Assembly: GCA_963082875.1 (NCBI GenBank)
Contig: OY720101.1
Coordinates: forward strand, 14,097,671-14,161,670
Direction of reading: 5' to 3'
Source of the DNA: Corella eumyota
Taxonomy: Eukaryota; Chordata; Ascidiacea; Phlebobranchia; Corellidae
Length of the DNA: 64,000 bases
The notes below the pieces were generated by a model, which saw only the letters and a program-made list of their open reading frames with translations, was not told the origin of the DNA and made no database searches. Each line of letters begins with the position of its first letter. Position 1 is the stretch's first letter. This document shows, in pieces, positions 13,265 to 27,700 of the stretch. Both the position numbers and the translations under genes were made by a program.

Positions 13265-14545
13265 TTTTTAGATATAAACTACCATAGTGCAAAAATAATT
13301 ATAAAATTCAAAAAAAAAGAATTTGGGGCATTTTGGGGCAGAAAAATCCCTTTAATTTAATATAAGTCAGTTTAACGTCTTTAAAATCAAGTTTTTGTCG
13401 AATTTCGGTGACTTACTTTTTTTCCCCAAAACAGGGATTTTTGGAATTTTCTACAAGGCTAAATTTGGCCGAAAATGAAAAAGCTAAATTTGGCCGAAAA
13501 TGAAAAAAAAATAGTTTGGCATTTTTTTACAAAAAAGACACTTACAGTCTACTATAAGCTATCCTAACGTTTTAAATCTGTTTTTAACAATTTAAAAATC
13601 ACGTTTTAATCAAAAAATAAAATTCGAAAAATGCGACTCTCGTGCACCATCTTGCAGAAAAAAAATTGATTTATAAAATTCAAAAAAAAAATTATAAAAT
13701 TTAAAAATAAAAGAATTTTGGGCATTTTGGGGCAAAAAAACTCTTTAATTTAATATAAGTGAGTTTAATGTCGTTACAATCAAGTTTTTGTTGAATTACG
13801 GTGACTTACTTTTTTTTCCCAAAACAGCGATTTTCGGCATTTTCTACAAGGGTATATATAGCCTTGGTGTTTTTGCTAAATTTGGCCGAAAATAAAAAAA
13901 AAATATTTTGGCATTTTTTAACAAAAAGGGCACTAACAGTCTACTATAAGCCATCCTAACGTTTTAAATCTGTTTAAACAATTTAAAAATCACGTTTTTA
14001 TCAAAAAATAAAATTCGAAAAAAGCGACTCTCGTGCACCATCTTGCAGTAAAAAAATTGATTTATAAAATTCAAAAAAAAAATTATAAAATTTAAAAATA
14101 AAAGAATTTTGGGCATTTTGGGGCAAAAAAAAATCTTTAATTTAATATAAGTGAGTTTAATGTCGTTACAATCAAGTTTTTGTTGAATTACGGTGACTTA
14201 CTTTTTTTTCCCAAAATAGCGATTTTCGGCATTTTCTACAAGGTGGTGTTTTTGGTAAATTTGGCCGAAAATGAAAAAAAAATATTTTGGCATTTTTTTA
14301 CAAAAAAGACACTTACAGTCTACTATAAGCCATTCTAACGCTTTAAACCCGTTTTTAACAATTTAAAAATCACGTTTTTATCAAAAAATAAATAAAATTT
14401 GGAAAAAAGGCGTCTCTCGTGCACCATCTTGCAGTAAAAAAATAATTATAAAAAAAAAATTTTGGACATTTTCGGGCAAAACTTTGTTTTCAATCTAATT
14501 TAAGTCAGTTTAACGTCTTTAAAATCAAGTTTTTTTCGAAAAAAA
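13265..14545. repeat. About three tandem copies of a ~390-bp repeat
   Basis: The motif GCGACTCTCGTGCACCATCT (with small variants) appears near 13631, 14022 and 14410, and the leading phrase CTAAATTTGGCCGAAAAT near 13480, 13877 and 14258, giving a period of about 380-395 bp. The copies carry GGGCATTTTGGGGCAAAA and TTTAATATAAGTGAGTTTAA. A partial copy opens the window at position 1. Confidence 0.8.
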
Positions 14546-15429
14546 ATTACTTTAGGAGCGAGAGGAATTAAACTTAAGACTTCGCGTTGACACAAAAAAA
14601 ATTATAAAGAATTTTCCAACACTGAATTTATTTTTACGACAGCATCATCATTTTATCGAGAGTGCAGCAGAAATCTTGACGTCATAATGAAAAAAGGGTC
14701 ACGTGACATCGATGAAAATAAAAAGCAAATCTATCATGCACAAAATAATATTAAACCCCCTGATTACAAGGGAGTCAAAAAACACTTTTAATAGGAACAT
14801 AAACATAATAAAATATGCTTTAAATTATTGGGTATTTACAAATAAATGCCTGCACAACTTTTAATTAAAATTGAAGTTAGTAAAAAATAATACAACTGTC
14901 ATCAAAAATAAAAAAAAGAACCAGTTTTGAAAGAAATAACGCTGATTACAGAATATATTAAACACTCTAATCTAAAGAATGAAGACTTATTTTTAGCACT
15001 TTTCGAAAGAACAAAAAAAATATGAAATTAGACTTTCAAATAAAATACAAAAACTGAAGGTTTTTGTGCACAAAAAACATAACAATATTACACAAAAAAA
15101 ATATTCTCTTAACTAAAAATTAAAACTTAATGATGTGTTGTGTAATTCCTTTAACAGAGCATTGTAATGTATTTGAAATTATTTAAAATAGTAAAATATT
15201 AAATAAAATAAAAAACTTGTCAAAATTTCTGTAAAAAATGTACCTTATTAAAGAAATGTTATTCGAATGCCGGTGTATAAAATATAAAAATTCAAAAAAA
15301 AATTACAAAATTAAAATATCTTTCAGATTTTCTCGCAAAATAAAATGAATCTCAAAACTTACTTAAAATTCACGATTTTCGTTATGATAATAATAATATA
15401 CAGTAGTAAATAGCATGCAAAAATTTTTA

Positions 15430-15664
15430 CAGATTTGTTGAGCGTAAAACTGAATCAACAAATATTTGTTGATCAACACAAATTTGTTGTGCAACAGACT
15501 CCAATATGTTGTGTAAAGGAATGCTTAGCACGTTTAAGACGAACAAAGAAAATGGTATTGTTATTGTTTGTTGATGACATAATTTGTGATGTCATCAAGC
15601 GACGTTATCGCTGTTACCTTGGTTACCGTTGGTGTTGGCGTTAGCAACCGAAACTGTGACGTCA
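15430..15664. repeat. Cluster of short palindromes and hairpins next to the NCAM-like 3' end
   Basis: CAACAAATATTTGTTG at about 15454-15469 is a perfect palindrome, and TGTTGATCAACA overlaps its right side. A 10-bp perfect hairpin has arms TTGATGACAT (15571-15580) and ATGTCATCAA (15589-15598) around an 8-nt loop. A consensus CRE-type palindrome TGACGTCA follows at 15657-15664. The cluster lies about 100-330 bp past the stop codon of the minus-strand gene, beyond the first poly(A) signal. Confidence 0.6.
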
Positions 15665-15718
15665 TCAGTTGCTAGGGGCTTTTTCTTCCTAAATTTTTAT
15701 CATAATTTCTTTTTTAAA

Positions 15719-15724
15719 TTTATT
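15719..15724 (-). terminator. Poly(A) signal AATAAA of the NCAM-like gene
   Basis: Reads AATAAA on the minus strand, about 40 bases past the stop codon at 15765. It is the first candidate; more distal ones exist in the AT-rich DNA downstream, so the 3' UTR could be longer. Confidence 0.5.
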
Positions 15725-15764
15725 CAAAAAAAAATAAAAAAATTTAATTTTAAGAAATTGTAAC

Positions 15765-18700
15765 TCACTCCTCCACAGCAGCATCTAGCGGCGAGTTTGC
15801 TGGCGTGGGTTGCTCGTTTTTCATCAGCGAGGAGTTGACGGTGGTTGGTGTTTCCCCGTTTTCGTTATTAGCTGGTTGGTTGTTAAGTGGAGTGGTCTCT
15901 TCATTAACTATCCCCTCTTTGTCAGCACTAAAAATATAAGGGGAAAAATTCAAATAAAATTCCTGTTTTTTTATTTTTGTTTTGTTAGTAATCTGTAATT
16001 AAGGCAACTTTTCAGATATTGGGATTGGTAAATATGTTAGAACAGTATGTAAAACCATTTGTAGGAAAAATAATAACTATGATATTTTTTAAACCATAAA
16101 ATTGGTCACTTTATTTTTATATTACAATATCAAACTGTTTATTTTTCAATTGTCAGTGTCATAAATGTGTGTACAACTTTTTATTATAGGGCTTTATACT
16201 TAATTATCTTAATACAAAATTCACACCAACATCACATGACCAACAGTTACAACAACCATAAAAATTAAACAGAACAACAACAAATTTAAACTGATCTTTC
16301 AAAATATTCTACAACATTTAACAACAACCACATATAGAAACATACTGAGCTCCATTAGCCACAGGTTGAACATCATCAGCTAGTGGTTGTTTATCACTTG
16401 TAACCTGGTTTACTTCATCTACTTTATTATCTTTTCTGTTTCACCAATATTTAATCGCAAGTTAATATAACCAACAAATTATTTATGTTCTTATTTTTAA
16501 ATATGCTTGTTACATATTTTTTAAATTTGTTTTTGTATAAATCTTTATTCTCGATGTGGAAAGGTCGACTTCATGACCTTAACATAGAGTAACAACCATT
16601 ACCCTAGTAGTGTCTCACTCAAGGGCATTACAGCATGAGAAAGCATTGGGGATCAAACCCAAGACCTAATGTTATAACTATGACTGTATCAAATTGATAA
16701 AAAGTACTTAAAATGTTTAATTAAAAAAATTCTTTTACTTGGATTTGAACCCAAGAAATTATTACCTGAACTCGGCAGATCCTTCTTCAGCGTCCTTGTT
16801 GTTTAGTTTCTTCTTGGAAGAACCACACAAGGCTGAAGATAAACAGAAACACAAACCACATTCCTTCGCCAAACAAAATGCTATGTCTAAAAAAATAATA
16901 ATTTAAATTTATTTTTCGTAAATGAATAAATGGTAAATTTACAGATTTTGAACTTTGAACCTACCAACAGCAAGAAGTATAATAAAGAAAGCAGCGACGA
17001 TAAGTCCGATAATTAATCCACTGGAAGCACTAGAGGGGTCTACATCTATAGCAGTAGATTGTGTGGTTACTTCAATGGGTTCTAAACCAAAAAAAAAAAA
17101 TATTTGATTTCATTTTTGATTTTTATCCTCGATGTAGAAAAGTTGACTTTATGACCTAAACATAGAGTCACATCAGTTGCTTCAGCCTAATCTTAAGTTG
17201 TCTTTGGCAGTTTTGGATATTATAAATTATAATTCCTGATAATTAAGTGCTGGCTCAGCAGGAGCTCATACCGTTTTTAGCTTCTTACTTAAGGGCGCTA
17301 CAGCATTAGAGCAGTAGGAATAAAAAACCTTTTGTAGTAAAGCCAGGTGTTTGACCACTACACCACAGTACTTGTCATTTGACCCAAATATTGTTGCTTT
17401 AAAATAAACTGCATTACATATAAACAAACAAAATATAAAAATAATAGCTGTCTAAACTGATGTATACCTGAAATGTTGGCTAACAACCTTCCACCTAATA
17501 TACTTGATTTTGTAGAAACTAAACTTTCCTCTGCTTCTTTCTGTTCTGAAAATATCTACTTTAAATTAAGACTTTTCTGTTCTATATAACATAGCACTGT
17601 TTTAAAACATCTTAAACTACATACTTTTCTGTAAAATATTCTATATTGTACATACTAAACTTAACTGCTATATAACTATATGTACATACTTTTATTTATT
17701 AGAATTAGAAAATTGATAAACTCTTAAATTTATACCTGAATCTAAAAACTTTGAATCTGTATATTCTGTATAATGTGATATAGTTACAGCATTATCTGAC
17801 AATCAAAAATATAAAATATAAAATTAAAAAACCAAACTAATTTCTGTTTTAAAATATCAGCATAAAAAAATTGTAATTAAATTTAAAAAATACTAAAATT
17901 TAAATTTTTTTCAAATACTAAGTAAAATAAACAATTTTTAATATATTTCATGTTAATAACTAATAATTAACTTACTTTGTCCAGTTACAAACTTCTGTCT
18001 TGATGTAGTGAACCCAACTTCATTTGTTATCTTTGCTTTTACTTCATATTCAGTAGAAGGCATTAGGTCTGTATACAAAAAATTAAAATATTAAATAATT
18101 TCAAAAATTTTCAAGAAATTGGTTTAAATTTTATAAGTAGTTTTTACTTTGTAGGAGAAGTTGTCTGTTAGTAAAAGCATCATCAGATGGAGTAATTGAT
18201 ACAACTACTGGTTTATACATTGTACTGTTATCTGGGTCAATCTAATAATAAAGAAATAAATGTTAAACTTAAAAATTGTGATTCAAAAAATTCCAGCAGT
18301 GGGAATCAAACCAACAACCTTAGGTATAAAAAAATTTTATTTACGCATATTTGAAATTTAAAATTGATTTTTGAAAATAAAACAAAAAAATAAAAATATT
18401 TTATAAAAAGTATTTTTTACTTGAACTGGAGAATAGGTTAACTGGATACTTTCAATATTTCCACCCCCATTATTAACAGGTTGCCATCCCAACAAATATT
18501 GGGAAAAAACTGGAGATAATTTTCCTTCTTTGTTTAACCTTAATTTGCCTGGTTTCACTGGAAAAAAAAATATTTCAAAATGTTTAAAAAAAAATAAAAA
18601 TTTTATGATATCTATATATAGTATTTTTTAATACATTATTAGTATAGGCTATGCAATTTAAATGATCTAAAAGACTTAATTTTATTGAAAAATGTTTAAA

Positions 18701-21700
18701 AACAGTATTTCAAACTAGTTTAGTAAAACAAAGCACAAACTCAACCTTTGAAATTTAAAAAAAAGAAAAAAAAAATTTCACTCAATTAATAAAAGTGGTC
18801 AAAAAATGTGTAAAAACAATAACATTTGTGCCAAAAATCAGTGTGTTTTATTGATACTTACTTACTATACGATTCGGAAATTATATAAAAATTTAATAAG
18901 TTGGTTTTAGCAATTTAAGTAAATATATAAAAATTTAAATAATATAATATATTTTAATAAATACATAAAGTCATATAGTTGTATATTAATCAATTTACAA
19001 GAAAAAATGTAAAACAACCTATTTATAAAGTTTTAAAATGTTTCAAAAAATAACTTACTTATTAGAACAGTTTTAAATGGGACAACTTCACTAATATTTC
19101 CAATTCCCATGCAGTTGATAGCAGCAACAGTAACAGTGTATTCAGTATTATGTTCTAAGTTGTCCACTTTATATTGAAGTATATCACCAACGGTGTTACC
19201 AATTACCCCTAAAAAAATTAACAAATTAATTTTTTTTTAAATTAAATTTACACTGGCAGCGTGGTGTAGTGGTTAAAACACTAGACTTTACTACATGAGG
19301 TCCTGGGTTCGATCCCCACTGCTCTCATTCTGTAGCGTCTTTAAGTAAGGCGCTATAAACGGTATAAACTCCTGCTGAGCCAACACTTAATCAGCAGATT
19401 AATTATCAGCAATTTTAATCTATAATATTTCGTTCTGCTAAAGTCAACTCAAGACTGGGTCGGGGTAACTGATGTTACTCTTAGTTTAGGTCCTGAAGTC
19501 GACCTTCCCACATCGAGGATAAATAAATGTTTTTCTAAATTGGAAAAATGAACCTACCAGCATTTAAAGAATAAGTTTTCACTTCATTATTTCCGTTAAT
19601 TGTGATGTTATAAGAAGATATTGTTGTCATAATAATATTAGGAGGAGAAAAATTAATGTTTACACTTTGTGTGGTAACATCCATTGCCTGTTTAAAAAAA
19701 ATATAGGTATTTGTAAAATTTTTTTCTTAAAAAATTATCAAAAAAATGTTTCGAATATAGAAATAAAATTAAAAAAAATTTAAAGTTAGTTTCAATATAA
19801 ACCTTTAAAAAAAATTTTAAATTTTTTTTTTATTTTATAAATCTTACTTTGACACTAGTTGGTGCAAGAGATTTAGTTGCCATTTTAAGTTGGGTTGAAA
19901 TAGTTTTGTCCTTTCCGTAACCGTTCGATGCTTTACAATAATATTCACCATAATCTGAATCTTTTACCGATAAAATCTACAAGAAATAATAAAGTTTTTA
20001 ATTAAAAAATTACAAAATCCAATTCGCTAATAAAAATAAAGCATAAAACTTTACAAAAAACTACTTGCAATTGGAATTAAACTTAGAACCTAATGTTTAG
20101 ACTAATTTAAATATTTTATAGAGTGTTGTTAGCAGGAATCAAACCTAAACCCTTAACTTTTAGTCTTACTTGGAAAAAATTTCAAAAAGTAATAAGCAGG
20201 AATCAAACCTAGAATCTTAGATTTTAACCTATTTAAAAAATTTTCAAAAATGTTATTAGCCGGAATCAAACCCAAAACCTTGCAGTTATATCTTAATAGA
20301 GATAAAAACGACAACAGCAGGAATCAAACTTAGTACCTCTGGCATTAAAGAGCTGGGAAATTACACCAAAACTTACGTTTAAAAGAAGCTTTCCATTTTC
20401 CATATCAATTTTTATATTTTCAGATTCGTTTAAAGCTTTAAACTCTGGTGAAGCATTCACACCAAAACTCATTAAAACTTCGGTAAAATTTCCCATTTCT
20501 ATAACAATTTAAACAAAATGTATTAACCATTGTTTAAATATTGATATAAAAAAGGGCACTGCCCTAAAAATTTATATTAAATGAACTGTCCAATTTATAG
20601 GTCTGCAAAAAAAATAAAAGGTCTGCAAAAAAAATAAAAATTTGTGGTGTGCCGGTAAATTATCAAAGGCAAATATTAGTTAAGAGTTGTGACTATATTA
20701 TGACAATTAAAAAAGCAGTTTTGTATAATTTTAAAAGCCTGTAAAAGAGTGAACGTCAAAAGGGTGTTATAAGTTAGACATATATTAATATATTTATATC
20801 GTTTACTAAGCCATATTATATATATATATATTGCTACGCAAAAATTAGGGTTTACATTTCAAATTTTTTTTAAGTGACATTTTGTAGGTTCTTAAAAGTA
20901 ATTGTTCTAAATTGAATTTTAACATGATATAAATATATAATATAGCTTACCTTCCATTCTACCCCACTTTAATGTAGGTGGTGGGTTTGCATCGATATTA
21001 CAAACTAGTTGAGCAGGTTGGTCTAAACATGCTTCTACTGGGGGAAGAGTCGTATTTCGTGGACCATCTAAAATATTAAAATATATCTTCAATATTTATA
21101 TGTATTTATTAATTTAAGTACGCCTACTTTACAATCCAAATTTTTAGTGACCCAGTCTCAAGTTTGCTCTAATAATATGGGACTCGGCAAAAGTGAGTAC
21201 CCTTAACAAGTTAAAGTATTAGGTTTTATTATTTTTATTAAAAAAGTTAGCCGTTGTGATGTGCCATTCGTAAACACCTAGCAAAGTGGCAAATAGTGTA
21301 TATACTTAAATCTGAAATCTTTTGGCTTAAAATTAAGGCCATATATGATAGACTACCATATTAGACTACTTCTACTACCTTACTTAAGGATAATGCACTA
21401 CAAAAAATTAGTAATTAATCCAAGTTTCTTAAAAAATTACACTTTTTAAATAGACACCTTTGCAGTACTGAGAATAATTTTAACTTACACATAACATTAA
21501 GAGGTACGATGGCCGTATCGCTACCAGCAGAGTTTATAGCTTTACATAAATAATCTCCTCCATCGGTTGATGATACCAACTCAAAACTTAACTTTGCTTC
21601 TCCTGCAGTATATTCAGCTATTATGGATCCAGTATCATTCAACTAAAATAAAATAAATATGGTTAAAATATTAAAGATAAAGTAAAGTTGAAAGAAACAT

Positions 21701-24700
21701 AGTTTTCACAGCCTAAACATAGAGAAACATTAATTGCTCTGACCCAGTCTCAAGTTGACTTTCGCAGTTTGAAAAATTATTGCCCGATAATTAAACTGCT
21801 GAGTGCTGGTACAGCAGGAGTTCATATTGTTTATAGTGCCTTACTGAAGAGCACAATATCACAAGAGCAGTAAGGATTAAACCCAGAACCTCATGTAGTA
21901 GTTAAAGTGTTCTAACCACTACACCACACTGCCATACTTTAGATAATAAATCGGAATTATAAAAAATTAAAGTCCTACCTGGGGTGGTTCAATTTTTTCT
22001 CCGTTACGATAAAAATAAACATCAGGGGTTGGAATTCCAGATGCTGAACAGGAGATAAAATCGTTTTCATTTTCCTCAACCGACGCATTTTTGGTGTAAA
22101 TAATTTTGGGAGGCACTAAGAAATAAAAAAAAATTTAAAAAATAAAATAAATTTAAAAATAATTTAAAAGAAAGAAAAATAAATATACAAACCAGCAAAA
22201 AAATTGTTTTAGTTTTTTAATTAAGTTTATTTATTAAGTACAACCCCTCTGCTTTTTCATATGTAAAATACCATAAATTACACATAAAATAAAGCTTTTA
22301 AAAGAAGATACAGAAATACTGCAGACAACAAACTCAGTTAAACTTTGAATTTCTTAATATACATTTAGCCCTAACTTCAATCATTATAATGTCCCATGTG
22401 AATTTAATGCAATCATTGGACATTAATTCTTGATGACATCTCAAATTAAATACAAAAGTTGCATTTTTTGCATAGTATTGTTAATGATATATTGTTTTGT
22501 ATGTATTTAAAATATTCTATAAAACCATGTGTGAAAATGTAGTAACTATGTCATGTTTTAAACAATAATTTTTTTTCTTTTTTTATTTTATTTTTTTAAA
22601 TATTTTATTTATTTCAAGTTAATAAAATAATTAATTTCTAAATGTAAAAAGTTTTTTTTTTTAATTCATATTTTTAAATTTTTTTCCCTAGAATTAGTAT
22701 AGAGTTGTAAATCTAATAATACTTAAAACAAAACATAATAGGCACAATTCCTATAGGACTTTAGAACATAAAACATCATATTTTACAATACGAGGGTCAG
22801 ATCTTTCAAGTAATATGGCCATTAGTTGGCATATGGTCAGTAGATAAAGATTAATCTATGGGGAATTATGTTGCCAACTATATTAAGCTAAGTCAATCAT
22901 AATCACATGTTGCTACATTCTTTAAACATGAATTCATTTTTTGAAATTATTTTTAAGTTTTTGTTTTTCTTATTAATAAATATGTGTTTATTTATAAATA
23001 AATTTTTAATTTATTTTATTAGTCATTTATATCATATTAATATCTAAAAAATTAATTTTTAACTATATATATAAAAATATGTGTTTAAAATAACTTATAC
23101 AAAAATTCGAATGATTACAATTATAGTAAAAACAATTCCTAATTAATTCAGCGCAACAGCAGAGATATAGACTCAGTAAAATACGCCCACTTTTAAACAA
23201 TGAATTATTCATGCAATGATGTCATGTACTTTCCCAAGACAAATCGTTTTTTTCTCTGTATGTAAATACTGAGTATGCAAGATGACAATATAGTATTTTG
23301 ATAACCCAATCTAATCTTAAGATGTACAAGTTTAAGATATTAATGATCTCATGATATTACCCAAACCCAGTCTTAGGGTTATACAAGTTTAAGATATTAT
23401 TGACCTCATGATATTACACCAACCCAGTTTTAAGTTGCACAAGTTTAAGATATTATTGACCTCATAATTTAACCCTAACCCAGTTTTAAGTTGTACAAGT
23501 TTAAGATATTATTGACCTCATGATATTACACCAACCCAGTTTTAAGTTGTACAAGTTTAAGATATTATTGACCTCATGATATTACCCCAACCCAGTTTTA
23601 AGTTGTACAAGTTTAAGATATTATTAACCTCATAATATTACCCCAACCAAGTCTTAAGTTGTACAATTTTAAGATATTATTGACCTCATGATATAACCCC
23701 AATCCAGTCTCAAGTTGTACAAGTTTAAGATAATGTTAACTGGTTATTTTTAACCTTATATTCGAAAAATATATATATTTATCCATTTTATGTATGAAAG
23801 TTTCTTAAATAATGCTTACCCAATATTTTAACTTCTGATTTATCTGATGTGTTTCCCAGTAAGTTTGAAGCAAAACAAGTATATTCACCAGCCTGGTTTG
23901 CTTTTACTCCAACTTGAAAAAAAAAAATTTTTAGAAATAAAAAAAAAATTTATCAATTCACTAAAATATAAAATATGAACTTTTTTTTACCCAAAAATAG
24001 TTTTTTTCCTTCGTTCATAAGGCCTTCAGATATAATAACATTGTCCTTATACCAACTAAAATAAAAACAAAATGTTAATTTAAATAAGGCAATTAATTTA
24101 CTATTAATTTAAAATTAGTTTTATTATGTCCTATATTTAAAATTAAAAAAAATTTTGTTAATATATATTTTTGGTAATTTACGCTCTAAACATTTTTTCA
24201 TAACAGTAAATATTTATTATAAAGTGCGGGCTAAAACAAAATCAATTTCTATCAAAAATCAATTCTTATTTAATTTAGCAAGCCCGTTTCCAAAGTAGAG
24301 TTTATTTAAAATATAAAATTCCAAATATATTGATTTTAAAACACTTTTATCAATATAATATTTAAAAAAAAATTTGTGACTTTTTTATTTACAAAAAATA
24401 ATTAAATATATCAAATTTTATTTAATTTTAAATATCTTAAAGAATAAAATGTTATTTGAAGACGGCACTGATGCCAAAAAAGTTAAGAATTAGAAAATAA
24501 TTTTTACCTGTAAGTAGGTTCTGGTTCTCCAGTAGCGTTGCAAGTTAAAGTAACATTTCCATTTTCAATTGCTTCAACTAATGTTGGTACTTGTATACCA
24601 GCAGGACTAACTAAAAAGTAAATTTAATTACGTAAAAAAAAAATAAAATACCTAGCAAAATAGGGGTAAAAAAGCTTATTTTTTAAAATAACGTAAATTT

Positions 24701-27700
24701 AAATGATTTTAGATACTTTTCTTAAACGAGTATCTATTTTTTTTAAATTTTTTTACGTAATTTTTTGTACGTACATTGAACGTCCACCATTATTTCTCGA
24801 TCGATATTTTGTCCCTTCGATAGCTCTCTAGCGCTACAAGTGTATTTCCCTTCATCAGCTTTTGTGATATTCTCAATCACCAAACTCGTTAGAGGAGCTT
24901 TTTGTACATAAACCCGGTCTAAAATAAATAATTACTTAAATTCAATTTTTTAAATTTCATTTTTGTTTGTTTAAAAAATATAATTTTTTTTTGTTTATAT
25001 ATCTTTATCCTCGATCTGGGGAAGTCGAATGCACGACTCTAACCCAGTCTCGAGTTGCCTGTGGCAGTTTAAGATATTATAGAATATAATTGCCTAGTAA
25101 TTATGCTGCTGGTTAAGTATTGGCTTAACAGAAGTTTGCATCGTTTATAGCGCCTTACTCAAGGGCGTTACAGCATGAGATCAGTGGGGATTGAACCCAC
25201 AATATGTGGTGTAGCAAGTGTTTCTACCACTACACCACGCTGCCGGTTTAATTATACATACATGCTTTTAATGAGAATTGAACCACGAACCTTAGATACT
25301 AGTATTTAAATAAAATAACATGCTAGCAGTGGGGATTAAACCACAAACCTTACGTTATATCCTTATCCCCAAACTTACTTAAAAATTCTTCCCCATCTAA
25401 TTTGACTTCATCTTTTTTCCATATAATAGAAGCAGGAGGGTTGCCTTGTGCTTTACATACAACTACTGCAGTGTCCCCGAGGGTGAAGGTTTGGATCTTG
25501 GAGGTATTAACAAAACTTATTGGTTCTTTAAAAAAATAAAAATTAAATGATTTAGAAAATTACTATTAGTTTTTTTTAAGTGTAAAAATAAGAATATTAT
25601 TCATTAAAAATTTAGGCACAATTATTATTATTCTTAACAAATTTTTTTCTTATTTTTAAAACAAATAACACTTTTTAAATTATTAAACAAGTACAAAAAA
25701 TTTTTTTTCGCAATTTAATACACTTTTAAAATTTATATATAATCTATATTAAAAACTGTCTAAAAAATAAACAAAATTAGAAAATATATCTGGCTTATAT
25801 CGATTAAATTGAAACAAACCCTATTTAAAATCAAGTTTAATTAACCTAAAAACCACCAAAAAATAAACAGAAATTTTTACCAAATACGGAAACTGTTCTG
25901 GTAACGTCAATGCTCTTATTCAGTTTTTTATCGAATCCAATACAAGTGTAAATTCCATTAATATCTGAAGATACGTTGATTAAAGTAAGATACAATCGTC
26001 CAGTTTCTTTTTCTAGTTTTACACCCTAAAAAAAACAAAGAAATTAAGTTCAAAAGTTGAAAAAAAATTAAATTTATTATATAAGTTTAATAACATAAAC
26101 ATATATATACATACAATAAAAAAATACATTTTTATTAGTTTTGGGCTGGTTTTTAATATTAATTTTTCACTTGGATTTATTTTTTAAATTTCAGCGCTAC
26201 AATAAAGTGAATACACATTTAATAGATCATAGCACAAAGGCAATTACTTAAACTACAAAACTCATAATTCCCTGGAGTATATGGAATACTATAGAGTCTT
26301 GGAATTATACACCACCTGTTAACTTATTTATCTATAAAACCACAATAAATATATGGCAACAATAACTTAATATCAACACACTTAAGCTATACAATATACT
26401 TTATAAATATGACTAATATTACAATAAACATACAACTGTGAATGAAAAAATTAGGTTATTTTTTTATATTTATTTATCCTTGATGTGGAAAAGACGACTT
26501 CACAGCCTAAACATAGAGTAACTTTTGTTACCCCGACCCAATCTCGAGTTGACTTTGGCAGATTAAAATATTATAGATTATAATTGCTTGTTGATTAAAC
26601 TACTGATTGGTAGCCCAGCAAAAATTATTCTGTTTATTGTACCTTACTCAAAGGCAGTAAATATAATTAGACTGTGAATTTAGCATTTATACATCAAGGG
26701 TAAATCAAAATGAAGGCGAAAAATTAATAAAGAATCATTAAACTAATATTTACGGTTGTGTCTTTTGTAATTTCTTTTCCTTCTAGATCCAACCATCGAA
26801 CATTTTCAATAAAGTCAGGATAAGTACAAGTCATCATGAAGTTGTTACCGGCAACTATTCCGCTGGCTGTGATTGGTTGAATTTGCATCTCGGATAACAC
26901 ATCTTGGGAAGCTAAAAAAATTGAAAAAAAAATTGAAAAAAAAATTTTTAAATTGAAAAAAAATTTAAATTAAATTTAAAATAAAACAATTTTTTTTAGA
27001 TATTTTATGTTAAAAAATAAATTATAAACCACAAATTAATTACATAAACTATTAAAAATGTCAAAAAATATTAAATTTATTATTTTTAGCTTTTTAGAAG
27101 TAATAAAATAAATAATTAAAAACTTAGAAAAACATTAAATTAGAAAGACAATAAGATATCTAAACCAACAGAAGGTTCAGACTTAATCCATCTAATAAAT
27201 CAAAATATTATAATCCATTTAAATTAAACCTCGCAAATAACAAAATCCCCAGTAATCCTATAATTACGAGTCAAAATAAAAAAATTATTACACTAATTAA
27301 ACAGAGACTAGGTGATTTATGTTGACTCGGTAAATTTAATCTTTTAGGATAATAATACATGGCGTTATAATCTGTTATCAAAATTCAGTCGTTTTATCGC
27401 AAAGAACAGACGCGTCTTTTGTGGCGCCAATCTAGTTTAATCAACGATTTTAAAACAAAAGACGTTGTCGAATTTTTGCGCGCGTAAAAACTAATATTGT
27501 AAAACCTTTACGCGTGAGTTTTTTGACATTTAGAAGGCTCGGGATTGTGGGTTCAATTCCCACTGCTGGCAAGTAGTAATGTTGTTTTTAGTAAAAAAAA
27601 ATTGGAACAGTAGTTACTTATACAACATCCAAAACGAATCGGCAAACAAACGAAAAATCGTCGATCTAAAATTTCTTAACAACATTACGCATATAAAAAA

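Larger units (their letters stand above)
14546..15764. other. Spacer and probable 3' UTR region downstream of the NCAM-like gene
   Basis: AT-rich DNA with no supported gene. A poly(A) signal for the minus-strand gene lies at 15719-15724. The part from 15430 to 15664 is unusually rich in palindromes (see the separate entry). A palindromic TGACGTCA occurs at 14677-14684 and another at 15657-15664. The plus-strand open frame across 15435-15644 has no gene-like support. Confidence 0.5.

Noticed and set aside
15435-15644. Plus-strand open frame of 69 codons
   Set aside because: It coincides with the palindrome cluster downstream of the NCAM-like gene and shows no domain or splice structure.
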